In this document: one piece after another, positions 41,401 through 53,400 of the stretch
Numbering within the stretch: the first letter of the stretch is position 1
How the letters are laid out: every line of letters starts with the position of its first letter
Assembly (NCBI GenBank): GCA_016858145.1
Contig: JAEHOE010000054.1
Location: 372,001-436,000 of the forward strand
From: Edaphochlamys debaryana
Taxonomy: Eukaryota > Chlorophyta > Chlorophyceae > Chlamydomonadales
Reading direction: 5' to 3'
Length of the DNA stretch: 64,000 nt
Program-made: the position numbers and the translations under genes
Notes under the pieces: model-generated
Told to the model about the DNA's origin: nothing
Database searches by the model: none
The model's input: only the letters and a program-made list of their open reading frames with translations

Positions 41401-44400
41401 TTCTCGCAAACGCTTTCTCGCTTTGCCTCGCCCCTCAACAAAGCAGGCAGGGCTCTAACATCTCCGCCCTCACGCCTGCAACCCACCGTACCGCTAACAA
41501 GCTCTCCCTCGCCATCCCCCTCCCCCCTCCCTCCGCCCCGCCCCCACCTCGGTGTAGTCCGCCAGGAAGGTAAGGATGAGCTGCACCAGCACCATGGCCA
41601 CGTTGGCAACGAAGCCCAGCACGGCGATGGTGATTGACACGCCCTGGGAGAAGCACTCGTTGCACTCAAAGTCGCCCTTGCCTGGGGGGGTAGGAGGGTG
41701 TGTTAGGCAACGAGGAAACTGTAAGCAAGCGGAAAGGGGGTAGGAGGGTGTGTGTGTGGGAGGATGGGTGAAGGGGCGAGGCGGGCGTGGGGCCGAAGAG
41801 AGGAGGATCGCGGATGCAACCCCCGTCTCCTGCCCTGCTCTGAGAACTTGGAACCGCACATGCCCAGATCTTCCCCGCCCCACGCACCCGCGTACAGCTT
41901 TCCGTCCACCGGTTGGCAAACGGCGCACAGGTTGCCGCCGTACCCATCGGCGCACTGCTTGGCCGTGTACGACGCGGGGTGGTTGTACGGCAGGCCCCAC
42001 AGCGCGCACGTGTTGTTGTCGTAGTTCCCGGCCACGATCCTGCATGGGCGAGGGGGAGCGTCGGGTAAAAGAGGTCAGGCCATGACTGGTGAGAGCTGTC
42101 GTGCGCGTCCCCGCGCCCCCCAGACACCCAAGCTAGTCGTCATGCTCCCTCCCTTCCCCGTCCCCCCGCGCCCCCCGTTACCCACATGTCGATGAAGCCC
42201 TGGTAGTCGAAGCCACGCGGCCGCGAGTACCACCACTCCTGGCAGTTGATCAGGCGTTGCTGCGGGAAGGGGCACGCGGAAGGGAAGCTTGGTCAGGACA
42301 GACGCCATTCCAATGCATACCTCAGCACAGTACAGCCCTACACTGGAGCCCCCGCCTCCCACGAGCCCTCCCTCCCCCATCCACCGCCCCACCTGCGCCG
42401 TCTCGTCGTCGTCTCTGCACGCTTGCGGGTTGGGGCAGAGGTTGATGAAGGTGGAGTTGGCGGCCGACTGCCAGGCTCCCTTGGCAGGGACGATGACGGC
42501 GCCGCCGGGGCACTCGGCGCCGTCGGGGCAGGGCGAGCAGGTGATGTCGCAGAGGCTGGGGTATGTGCAGACGCCGCTGTTCATCAGGAGCGGCTCCGTG
42601 TCCTGAGGGGGCCAAGCCGAGGACAGGGCATAAGCAGGCAAGGCAAGGGGGGGTTGCAGGAAAATCCGCCCTCGTCCTCGCAGTCTCAATCCCGCTCCCG
42701 TCTCAACCCCATCACAGGGACGCGCACCTGCCAAAGGCTGTAGGAGCGCGGGTCGCACTCCTGGCACAGCGCCCCGCCCTCGCGCGGCACCTCCCCCAGG
42801 CGGCAGGGGGGCACCGTCATGTTGAGGATGAGGGACTCGACCTGACAGGGGGGGAGGGGGGAAGGGGGAGGGGGCGGGACGGGAGGATAAGCAGTCGTCG
42901 CAGCAGCAACAACCGCCCGCACAGAGTTGCCTCCGGGGCCAGTTGTTCCACGCTCGCCTGCATGGTGCCCTGTGCAACTCCCCAGCCCCCGCCCCGATTC
43001 CCAGAACAAGCGCGCGGCCTCGCTCACCGTCCCGTTGAAGAACTGGTTGTGCACCGTCAGCTCGACGGTGTAGTTGGTGCCCTAGGGGTTGGGATGGAGG
43101 GAGGGGCGGATGAGGGTTTACGGCGAGTGCGCAAGGCAGGAGGAGCTTTGGCAAGGCAGGGTACCGGAGCGAGGGCTCTGCAGCATAGGGTGAGGAGGAG
43201 CCCTCTACGCCCTCTCCCAGAGAGCCTCGCCCCCACTCCCTCGCCTGCCCCGCCCCCACCCCACCTTGACTGCGTACAGCCGCGTTCCGAACATCTGTGC
43301 GGTGCCGTTGTATGCGTTGCCCTCCGTGGAGCCGTGCAGCTCGGCGCCGCAGGGGTTGGACCAAGGGGTGGTGACGTAGCGGGCGGTCACAACGGCCTGG
43401 ATGCCGTCAGAGTTGTCTGTGGGGGTTTGGCATGCGGGCGAGGGAAGGGCGGAGCAGATGAGCGGGCGCGTGCAAGGAGCGCCGTACCCCTTCGTCCGCC
43501 CAAGCCGGCGCGCAGAGTGAGCTTGGAGGGCGCTGTGAAGGGCATGCGGGCCTCACCTGTGGCTGTCTGATCGAGAGCGTCGAGGAGCTGGATGGTGAGG
43601 TCAAAGGGCTTGTTGGAAACGGTGGTCACAGAGTAGTTTGTAATCATGCGATTGCCGCGGATGTCTCTATCGTAGACAAAGCCCGGAAAGCTGTAGAAGA
43701 AGGGCTTCTCGTCAAGCGTCGCGAGCGTGTCGTTGGAGAAGAGCCGCGCGCCAGCGGTACTCGAGGCCAGCTGGATCGTAGCGCTGGCGACCAGCGGCAG
43801 AGAGCCGTTCTCGGACTGTACGGATGTGTCGTCCACCACTGAGCCCTGGGGACGGCAGGGACAGCAGAAATGGATCAAAGATGCACGCAAGGATACGGGC
43901 CACAAGAAAGGTCAGGTAGATGCAACAACATGCCCCGACTGAGCGACCATGCCGTACAGCGCCGTACACCTCACGGCACGGCATTACACTGACCTGGATC
44001 AGCGGCAGACCGTCGTTGACCACTGCGTCCGGGTCCGTGGCGTTGTCGTTGGCGCACTTGGTGCCGTTTTGGAGAGCTGCAATAAATAAGCGCAACGGGT
44101 GGAAAGGGCCAGGATAGGGCCAGGAGCTCGAGGGCGCCAATGCACGAGAGCGGCATAAATCTGAGCCGTTCCAGTCCATTAAATTAGAGCGAGCCCTTGA
44201 GCGTCATCTCCAGCTCACCTGTCCATGACACGTTCGTGACCTTGAGCTTGCTGGGCACGATTCCGATGAGGTAGCCATAGCCCTGAGGACGAGGAGATCA
44301 TTGCAGTTCAGGCGGCCGGATGTGAGAGACTGTGCAGTCTCAGGCTGGCCCCCTGGTAAAACCACAAAACTCTCTCGCAGTTTCCTGGCCCCTGCCCGCC

Positions 44401-47400
44401 CCCGCACGCACCCGCGCGCTGTTGTTCGCGATGCGCAGAGTTGAGAGGTAGGAGCCAAAGTCGATGAGCGGCACTCCGATGTCTGTGTCATTGGGGTAGC
44501 ACTCGCGGACGACGGTGTTGTTGAGGAGCTGGAAGGAAGCTGCGGGAAGACACAAGACAGCGAGGGCGGGCGCGGGTGGTCGGTTTACAGGAAGCGGCTG
44601 GCTAGGTAAGGGAAAGGGTGGCTAGGGACCAAGATGACCCCGGAAATTCCATACCAGATAATGGCTGTTCCAACTCTGCCTCACCGTTCCGCATGGCCGT
44701 CATGACCCTCCCCGACAGGTTGATGTCCGAGAAGTTGGCAAAGTCAATGGGCAGGTTCACACCGCCATCGCCCGTGTCCTGGTGGGGTGTGGAGAGAAAG
44801 GCGTTCGGGGCGCTGGTGAGAGGCGAGCAAGGCTCAGGTCTGCCGGGGTCACGACAGAGCCAGTGGGTAACACGAATGGCCGTTGCGCGGCGGGCCAGGG
44901 AGCTACCGGTATCTGCCCGGGGCCGCACCTGGGTGCCACACAGCAGCGACAGAGCCTCGGGGTGGGAGGCGAAGAGCGCACCGCCGCTGCGCTGCGCGAT
45001 GTTGGACTGGAAGTGGGGCCTTCGGGAGGGGGGGCAGGGGCGGGGAGGGGGGCACGTCAGATCCAACCATGCCCTCAGCCCCCATGCAGCGCCCATCACC
45101 GCCCTCCCTGCTCCACAGCACTGCCAGCCTACTCTCTGCTCCCTGCGCTCCCGCTCCCTCCCCCCTGCTCACAGGTAGACCACGGTTCCGAAGCAGCCCT
45201 TGGGCCGGGGGTACTGCAGGGCCTGCACCGTGGAGCCCAGGCGAGCGGCGGTGCCAGCGAAGGCGGCGGGGGCGGAGGCGTCCTGGGCACGGAAGTAGGT
45301 GCCGTTTTGCTGGAGGGGTGGGGTGTGGAGGGTGGGGGACATCAGGAGTAGACACAGGCGGGCGTTGCCTTTCGAGCGGACCGGGTTCACTACGTTGGGT
45401 CCTGGCCATAGCCCACGTTGCGGCCTCCGCTTCCGCTTCCGCTGCCTTTGCTCCCGCACGTACGAGTGCCACCCCCCATCCACCCCCACCCCCCATCCAA
45501 GATCCAAGATCCAGAAGTCGGGCTGGGCCCGTGGTCCCCCCGACCCCTCCCCACCAGGTCGCACGACGACTCTATGAACACTGATCCGCCCTGCATGCTG
45601 GCGTTGTTGGCCCAAAAGGTGGAGTCGGCCAGCAGGGTGGACTGGTGGCCGGAAGTCACCACCGCACCGCCGTAGCCCTCCTGCGGGTTGGCGCGGTCAA
45701 AGGGTTGAGGGGCACGATGAGCGCTTAACGCACACTGGACGAGCGCTAGAGAGACAATAGATGAACGCTTGACGCACACTAGAACGAACGCTTGACGCAC
45801 ACTGGACGAACGTGAGACGCACACAGGTGAACGCTAGACGCACACTCGACGAACGCTAGACGCACACTAGGTAAACGCTAGACGCACACTAGATGAGCGC
45901 TCGACAGACACTCGACGAACCCTTTAGCTCAAGCTCAAGCTCTTCTCTCCCGACTTGTTGCCCCCTCCCCCTCCCCCTCCCCCACCCCCACCAGCTCTCC
46001 GTCCGCTGTTGCGTTGTTGTCCGTGAACACGGACCGCATCACGACGGCGATGCTGGCCCCGTGCGCGACGCCGGTCTTGAGGTTGTCGCTCAGCGGCAGG
46101 TCGTTCCACAGGAAGGCCGCGCCCGCGCTCAACGCCCTGTTGCCGTCCAGCAGCGTCTCGTTCAGGAGCAGCAGCGCGCAGGCCGAGGCGCTCAGCGCGC
46201 CGCCGCGCTTGGAGGCGGTGTTGTGGACCAGGCGAGAGCCGGACGTTATCTGGAGCTCGTTGCAGCGAACGGCCTGAGCGCGACGAGACGGGGGCACAAG
46301 GAGGAGGGGATTGCTTCAACTGCGCGTACGGTACATGCAACCCAGGCCCGGCGTGGCCCCGATATGGCCCCAATATAGAACTCTAGCGGCGTCCCTTGCG
46401 CACGCACCAGGATTCCGCCTCCGTCCCCCAGGTTGGGGTCAACCGTGGTGGCGTCCCCCGCCACCTCCACCGCCGCGTTGCCCTCCAGCAGCGTGTCGTT
46501 CAGCTGCACGGACATGTGGTCGAAGATGGCGATGCCGCCACCCGCGCGAGCGTCGTTGGAGGCAAGGGTCGAGTTGAGCAGCAGGACCTGAGGCCGGGGG
46601 GGTGGGGGCGCGGAAGGGTGGTTGCAAAGGCGAGTAGGTTTGGGGATAGGTAACAAGCGGTCTGCCGCTCATTATATGCCTCGTGCCAATTGTCTGCCCC
46701 GTGAGTCGGTCCCCCCGCACCTCCTGGTGTAGGTTGTCTGCCACCAGCCACATGCCGCCGCCCGTGCCCTTGGCGGCGCTGTTGGCCTCAAACGTGGCAT
46801 TCACAATCAGCACCTGGGGCGGTGGGGTGGGCAGGGTGACACACAAGCCCACCAGACGCACGCAACGCCAAGGAAACTTCACTGCCTTCCTGGCGTTCCC
46901 TGTCGCATATCAGCCCTGCTGCCTCCCGAGACCAGCTCCCCACGCAGGCACCCCCTCCCCTCCCCACCTGCAGCTGCATATTGGGCTGGTCGTCGTCCTG
47001 ATGCAGCGCCAGGCCCCCGCCGCTGCCCAGGAGCACAGAGTTGCCCGACACCTGCGGTGCGTGCGTGGGTGTTGGGGGGCGGGGGCGGGGCCAGGCGTCG
47101 TAAACAGGGCAGGCGGGGTGAAAGCCTGCATCCTAGCGCCTGGAACACCCGCACCCTGCCTCTTGCCTCCCTCTGCCAAGGGCGACACCAGTAGCTCGCC
47201 TATGCGTCCGTCCCTGCCCTGACTCACCCGCATGCTGTCGATGAGCATCCGCCCCTCCCCTCCGTCGATCATGATGCCCCCGCCCATGCTGGTGGCCTGG
47301 TTCCCCTCCACCGATGAGTTGAGGTGCAGCATGTTGAGCCCGCGCACGGGGGAGGCGTCCGAGGCAGCCACCGAGGCGGTGCACGTGATCACCACGCTGC

Positions 47401-50400
47401 TGGGCCGGCCGCGGTTGTCCCAGGAGCCCTGTGAGGGGGAAGCGGGGAGGGAGGGAGGGGGCCGAGCGTCACATGGTGTTTCATGCCAACCAACGTGAGG
47501 AAAGGGCGCTGGCATGTCAGCAGAGAGTTCTCAGCATGACCCTACCGTGCCCTACCCCCCCACAGGGATCGGCCAGCTTCCACCCTTGGCAAGTTGCCCC
47601 GTTACCCCTTCAAGCGTGCATCCTACAGGATCCCAGCCTTCCCACAGGTCCTGCCCGCTCCAGGCACGGCCCCACCCACCTGCGGCACCCCCGGGAACAG
47701 GAGCGTGGCGTTGTAGCCTGAGGTGGCCTCCGAGCTGTAGCCGTAGGCCACGGTGGCCAGCTCGGGGGCGATGTTGGTGGTGCTCCAGGTGTCGGCGCTG
47801 ATGGTGGCGAGGTAGGCCTGGGGCCGGGAAGGGAGGATGACAGTGTGAGGAAACGTCGGAGCGCAAAATGAGGCAAGCAAGGGATTCAGGCTGCGGACGC
47901 GTGAGGGGGGTAGAAGTGACGAGGCAGGCGATGGACGTGTGGGGTGTGGCAACTGGCAAGGGTCGGGCACCCGACGTCCCAAACCCGGCTCAGCTCACCG
48001 CCACAACGGTGAAATCATAGCGGTACGAGTTCGCCTGGTACTGTGCCGTACGGAAGTCCGCCGTACAAGTACGGCCGATCTCGCTGGGCACTCGGGTGAT
48101 GCTTGGCACGTGGACCTTGATCTCGGAGGCGGAGGATGTGCCCATGCCGTTGCCGGGGTTGAGCACGACCCCAGAGCTCAACCGCCACTGGCCGCCCGAC
48201 ACCGTCACGTCGGTGCCTGCGGGCAGGGTCTGCAGGTCCTGGTTCCGCTGCGTGAGGGTGCTGTTGCCTGTGAGCTGAGCCACGGAGCCGTCCGCGAGCA
48301 GGTAGCTCGCAGACATGGCTAGGTCGAAGAGCATCGTGCCGTCGTTTCCGGGGAACAGGGCGAACTTCTGGTAAGCCGTGATGGACACGCTGGCTGGGTT
48401 GATGAAGAGCACACGGCTGAAGGCCGCGGGCGCAGCCACCAGCTGGGAGACGGCGCCGCCGACGGTGAAGGTGCGTGCGGCGCCGCCGGAGGGCGAGACG
48501 GTCCAGGAGCTACCCTGCACCGTCAGCGTTGACTCGGTGGGGAGGACGGTGGTGATGGATGTGTGGACAGCCACACCGCTGCCGGCCGCCAGCTGCAGCG
48601 ACGCGCCGGGCGGCAGGCGGTAGGTGAGGAGGTTGAGGGCCGAGTCGTACAGGACCGTGCCGTTGCGGGATAGCCACACCATGTGACGGCCGGCCAGCGC
48701 CTGGCCGCCTGCGCCCAGGCTGATGGTGCTCCCAGGGGATAGCAGGGCCTGAATGCTGCTGCTGCTGTCGATCCGCTCAAACAGCGAAGAGCCGTTGGCC
48801 AGGGCCCAGTTGGCGCCCTGAGTCGTGAAGGTGGTCCGAGCGGGCACCACCACCGTAGCGCTGTCGTGCTCGAGCATGAGAGACCCCGGGGTCAGCTCCA
48901 GCGTGCAAGCGTCGAGCCGCTTGCTCTCCTTCGTCGCGGTGTCGTACAGGAAGGTGCCGTTCTGGCCGGCCCACACCAGGTAGCGGAACCACTCTGTCAT
49001 GCTCAGGAGGACGGTGCTGTTCGCCAGCACCAGACGGCTCTGAACCGCCGGGACGATGCTCCTCGCGATCACGGTGCCAGCGGGCGTGCTGGCGGTCCGG
49101 GCGTCATAGCTCCAGGTGCTGCCGCTGATTGCAACGCTGAGGGCCGAGGCCGTGAGGGCAACGTCCTTGTGCAGGGCCATGGGAGAGCTCCGAGCCAGCG
49201 TCAGCGTTGTCGTACCGTCCATGTCGTACGTCGCACCGCCCAGAGTGTCGTACACAAGCGTGCCGAGCGGGCCGGACCAGATGACGAAGCTGTTCCATGC
49301 ACTGACTGTGAGAGCGGTCTCGGCATCGAAAGCCAGCGTGCTGCCCTGAGACGGCACGAGCGTCTGGGCTACCGTGCTCAAGCCGGGGACGCTTGTAGCC
49401 TCAAAGCCAGGCCCAACCAGCGTCCACTCGTTCTTATCTGCTTGCATCTTGGTACCCGCTGGGATGGCCTGCATGTTGCCCGTGACACGGGTCAGCACGC
49501 TCTGTGCCTCGAGAGTCACAGAGGAGCCATCGGGCAGGGGCTGGACCACCGGGGTGCCGGGCAGCTGCAGCTGGGAGCCGCTCGCTCCAAGCACCAGAGC
49601 GTACGCGTCCCAGCTCCAAGCGCTGATGCTGACCCCCGCCGGCCAAGTCACGGAGCTGCCGGCAGCGGGCAGGGCGGTGACGGCTAGCGGGGATGACGCA
49701 CCGGCGGTGGTGAGCCGTGTGCCGTTGGGCAGAACCCAAGCGTCCGCCTGGACGGTGACGTTGGCGGCGGCTGGCAGCGCGATCTCGCTTGTGTTGAACA
49801 CGTGCTGCGGAGTGCCGCTGGCTGGGTAGACGGTGGTGCCCGCCGGCATCACGGTCGTCGCTCCGGAGCTGACGTTGACCAGCACGCTGCCCGCCTGGCT
49901 CACCCACAGCATGTCCTGGTTCCAGGCGGGAATATCCCACTGGCCGCCCGTCGTGGGCAGCAGGCGGCTTCCCGCGCCCAGCAGGAGTGAGGTCAGGGCT
50001 GTGGTTGCGAGCTCCGTCGGCTGGGTGACGGTGAGGATGCTGTTGGGCGGCATGGAGGCCACGCCCCGGGCAAGCGTGGAGATGGTGCTGCCCGGTCCCA
50101 GCACCATGCTGACACCCGGCCCAAACGACAGCGCGGCCCCCTTGGCTGCGTTGTTCATCACGGTGGCGCCCGCAGTGCCGACGACCGTCATCTCGCCCCA
50201 GCGTGCGAACGGCAGGCTGCTCCCCGCCGCCAGTCGGACGGTGCTGCCCACGTCTGGCACAATGATGTTGTCGAAGTACACGATCTGGCCGGGGCCGGTG
50301 ACGTCCGGGACGGGCAGCTGCACTCCGCCACGGCCGAAGTATCCCGTGGAGATGCTGTCGCCGTACGCGCTGCCATCGTAGAAGATCGTTGCGTTGTACG

Positions 50401-53400
50401 ACTCCACCGCCTGGGTCTTGATTCCCAGCAGCTCCCAGCCCCGGGGGGACATGTGGGCTCGGGCCTGCTTGTTGAACCTCCCCACGCAGTCCACACTCGT
50501 GCTGCTGGTCCGGTGGGGCTGCAGGTGGAGCGCGCCGCCCCGCAGCTCTCCGGTGTTGTTCGTGTAGTGCGAGTCAACTGTGAGCACGCACTCGCAGTCC
50601 GACACACTCAGCGCGCCGCCCGCTCGGGTGGCCTGGTTGGACGTGAAGTGCGATGACTCAACGATGACGTAAGGCGTGTTGTCCATGTATGCGCCGCCGC
50701 CGTACGCCGATGCGGCGTTGTCCACAAAGGTGCATGCCGTGAGGGAGCTGCCCAGGCTGCTCAGAAGCGCCTGCGGGTAGGTAGGGGAAGCACCGCAGGG
50801 GGATGAGAAGAAAGATGAGGTGAAGGCGGTGGGCTAATGAAGGGCCAGGCACCCAACCGTCATTCCATACCTCAGGGGCCCCACAGGTGCCCCGTACCCA
50901 CCACGGCGCCTCCGTTGTTCCCGGCCGTGTTGTTGATAAAGGTCGAGGTGAAGAGCGTCACGTTGATGTCCTGAGTCAGCACCGCCCCGCCGTCGCTGTA
51001 GAAGGCCGAGTTGTTCCTGAACTCTGACGAGCGCACCACGAGGTTGGGCGTGTCCTGGAAATTGCTGGTGGCGTTCCGGCGGTGCGCGGCCGCCACCGCC
51101 CCGCCACCCGTGTTGTTGCCCCAGTTGCTGTCAAACGTGCAGCTGGTCAGCTCCATCTGGCAAGCGGTCTCGAAGATCGCACCGCCCGGGCCGCCTGGGG
51201 AGGGAGGAGCGGGGGGCGGGTACGGGCAGGCGCGTGTGAGGACGGGAGCAGGAGGGGTGAAAGGCAGCCGCAGGCTTACAGTTGCATGGCACCAGGACAG
51301 GGGTCACCGGCCCCAGCCCGCCTCACCCCTGGCCACGTTGCGGACAAAGCGAGAGCTGAGCACTCGGGAGAGGGCGAAGCACGACACAGCGAAGATGGCA
51401 CCGCCGCTGTCGGACCTGTGGGGGTAGAGGCATGGTGGGCAAGGCAGGCCGTCAGCTATGGAATCCGTTCAGGCCCGTGGCTGCCACTCGATGCCTGGTG
51501 CTTAGCCAACGCAACACTGGCCGCTAGCATCAGCACAGCCCGGGGGAGAGACACGGCCCTTGAAGCCCTTGTGCCCAACACCACCCCAGTCAGTGGCCAG
51601 TTCACTCAGGGCTGGGAGGGACACGGCCCCTGCGCTGCCCGTGACCGATCTCTGCTTTGTGCCCACATGCAGCAATACTGGATCTTGGGACCCGCTCCTA
51701 GCTCACCACTTGTCGTTTGTGAAGCCGTCGCCAGCCATGTTCTCCACAAAGTCAGAGTTGCTGACCACCAGTTCGGAATTGTCCAGGTACAGCGCACCAC
51801 CAGCCTCGTCCACGTTGTTGCTTGTGAACATGGTGTTGACGACAGAGATCTGGTGGACAGGGGCCAGACGACGGGGTTTGAGTCTTGACACCCCTGCTCG
51901 CGCCTTGCCCCGGCCCTGCTCTGCCCCCGACCCTTCATCGCCTAGCCTAGCAAGCCCCAGCAGACATCAGAGGCTAGCAGAGCCCCCAGCCGCTCACCCT
52001 CAGGATGTCTCGCTCGGCCTGCGTGTAGTACGGCACGGACGAGCGCCCCAGCGCCTTGAGAGCCACCACCGAGGCTTGGAGCACCTGCGTCCGGAGGGGA
52101 GGCGGGCGCAGACAGTGTCATGGGGCAAGCGAGGAGCACTGCCAGTCTGGGGCACTGGGTGCGAAGCAGGGGCCTTTGGTTGGGCCACGGCCAACGGCAG
52201 CGGGCTATCTGACTATCTGCCCCCACGGCTGCCGTCTATTCTGCCCGCTTCTCACCGACATGCCGCCGCCGTTGATGATGGCGCGATTGCGAGTGAGCGT
52301 GGAGTTGACGAGCGTGATGCCCTCACCGATGACCATGAACGCGCCGCCGGAGAGCCGCGCAAAGTTGTCCTCCGCCTTCAGCTCCACCAGCTGAGGCGGG
52401 GCAGGATAGATTGAGGGTTATCAAGGAGTGGTGTCCAAGCCTCTCATCTTACCCCTTGCGCCCCCGCCAAGACGATCTGCCGCCTTGCGTACGACCAGCC
52501 CTCGGCCAAAACCAGCGCTAGCTTGCTGCCCGAGGCCCCGTAACCTGCCCCCGGCAGCCTCCAGCCCACCTGCAGCGAGGTAACCGGCTCGGGTGCGAGG
52601 TCAGCGGTGTAGACCGCGCCGCCCTCCTGCGACACGCTGTTACGCCGGAACGTGTCCCTGTACGACACCAGGTTGCAGCGCCGTACCCACAGGCCGCCGC
52701 CGCTGCGGGTGGGAAGGTGTGGATGCGAGGAGGGAGGGGCAAGTTAGGAAGTAAAAGTTGTCCCTTCAGGACGGCCAGAGGGAGCAAAGCAAAGCCTTTT
52801 ATGCTAGCACCCTCGCTGCTGAGGCACCGCCTCGAGCCCCAAGACCCTGGCACCCCTCCCCCCGGCCCCCGCCGCCTCACGATGCGGCCGTGTTGTCCAC
52901 AAAGGTGTTGTGCGCCATGGCAAGGCCGGGCGTGCCGTCCTGCTCGCCGGGCGGGTTGCGGCACTGCTCCGCAAACACGGCCCCGCCAGAGAGGTTGGGC
53001 ATGTCGGGGTCGCCGTTGGCGGCAAAGGTGTTGTGGAAGAGCTCCATGCGGCACCCCGCCTCGGCCTGCGGGTGGGCAGGAGGGTAGGGGAGGGGTTGGT
53101 GGGAGGGATGAAGTGGGCAAGGCGAGCCCGAAGCGCAGCCCGGAGCCCGGCCCTTTGCCCCTTGCTCCCCGGGACTCCCTCCCCACCCCACTCCCAAGCC
53201 CTTCACACGATCCGCACCTGGAACGCGCCGCCGAGGTTGGGAGCGCTGTTCTCCACGAACGTCGAGTTATGCAGCCTCAGCACTGGGACCCGCTCGGCAG
53301 CCGCCGACGGGTCGCGCGACACCACCACAGCGCCGCCGCTGCGGGCGCGGTTCGTGCGGAACGTGCTGTCCACGATCGACGTGCGGTTCAGCGTCAGGGT

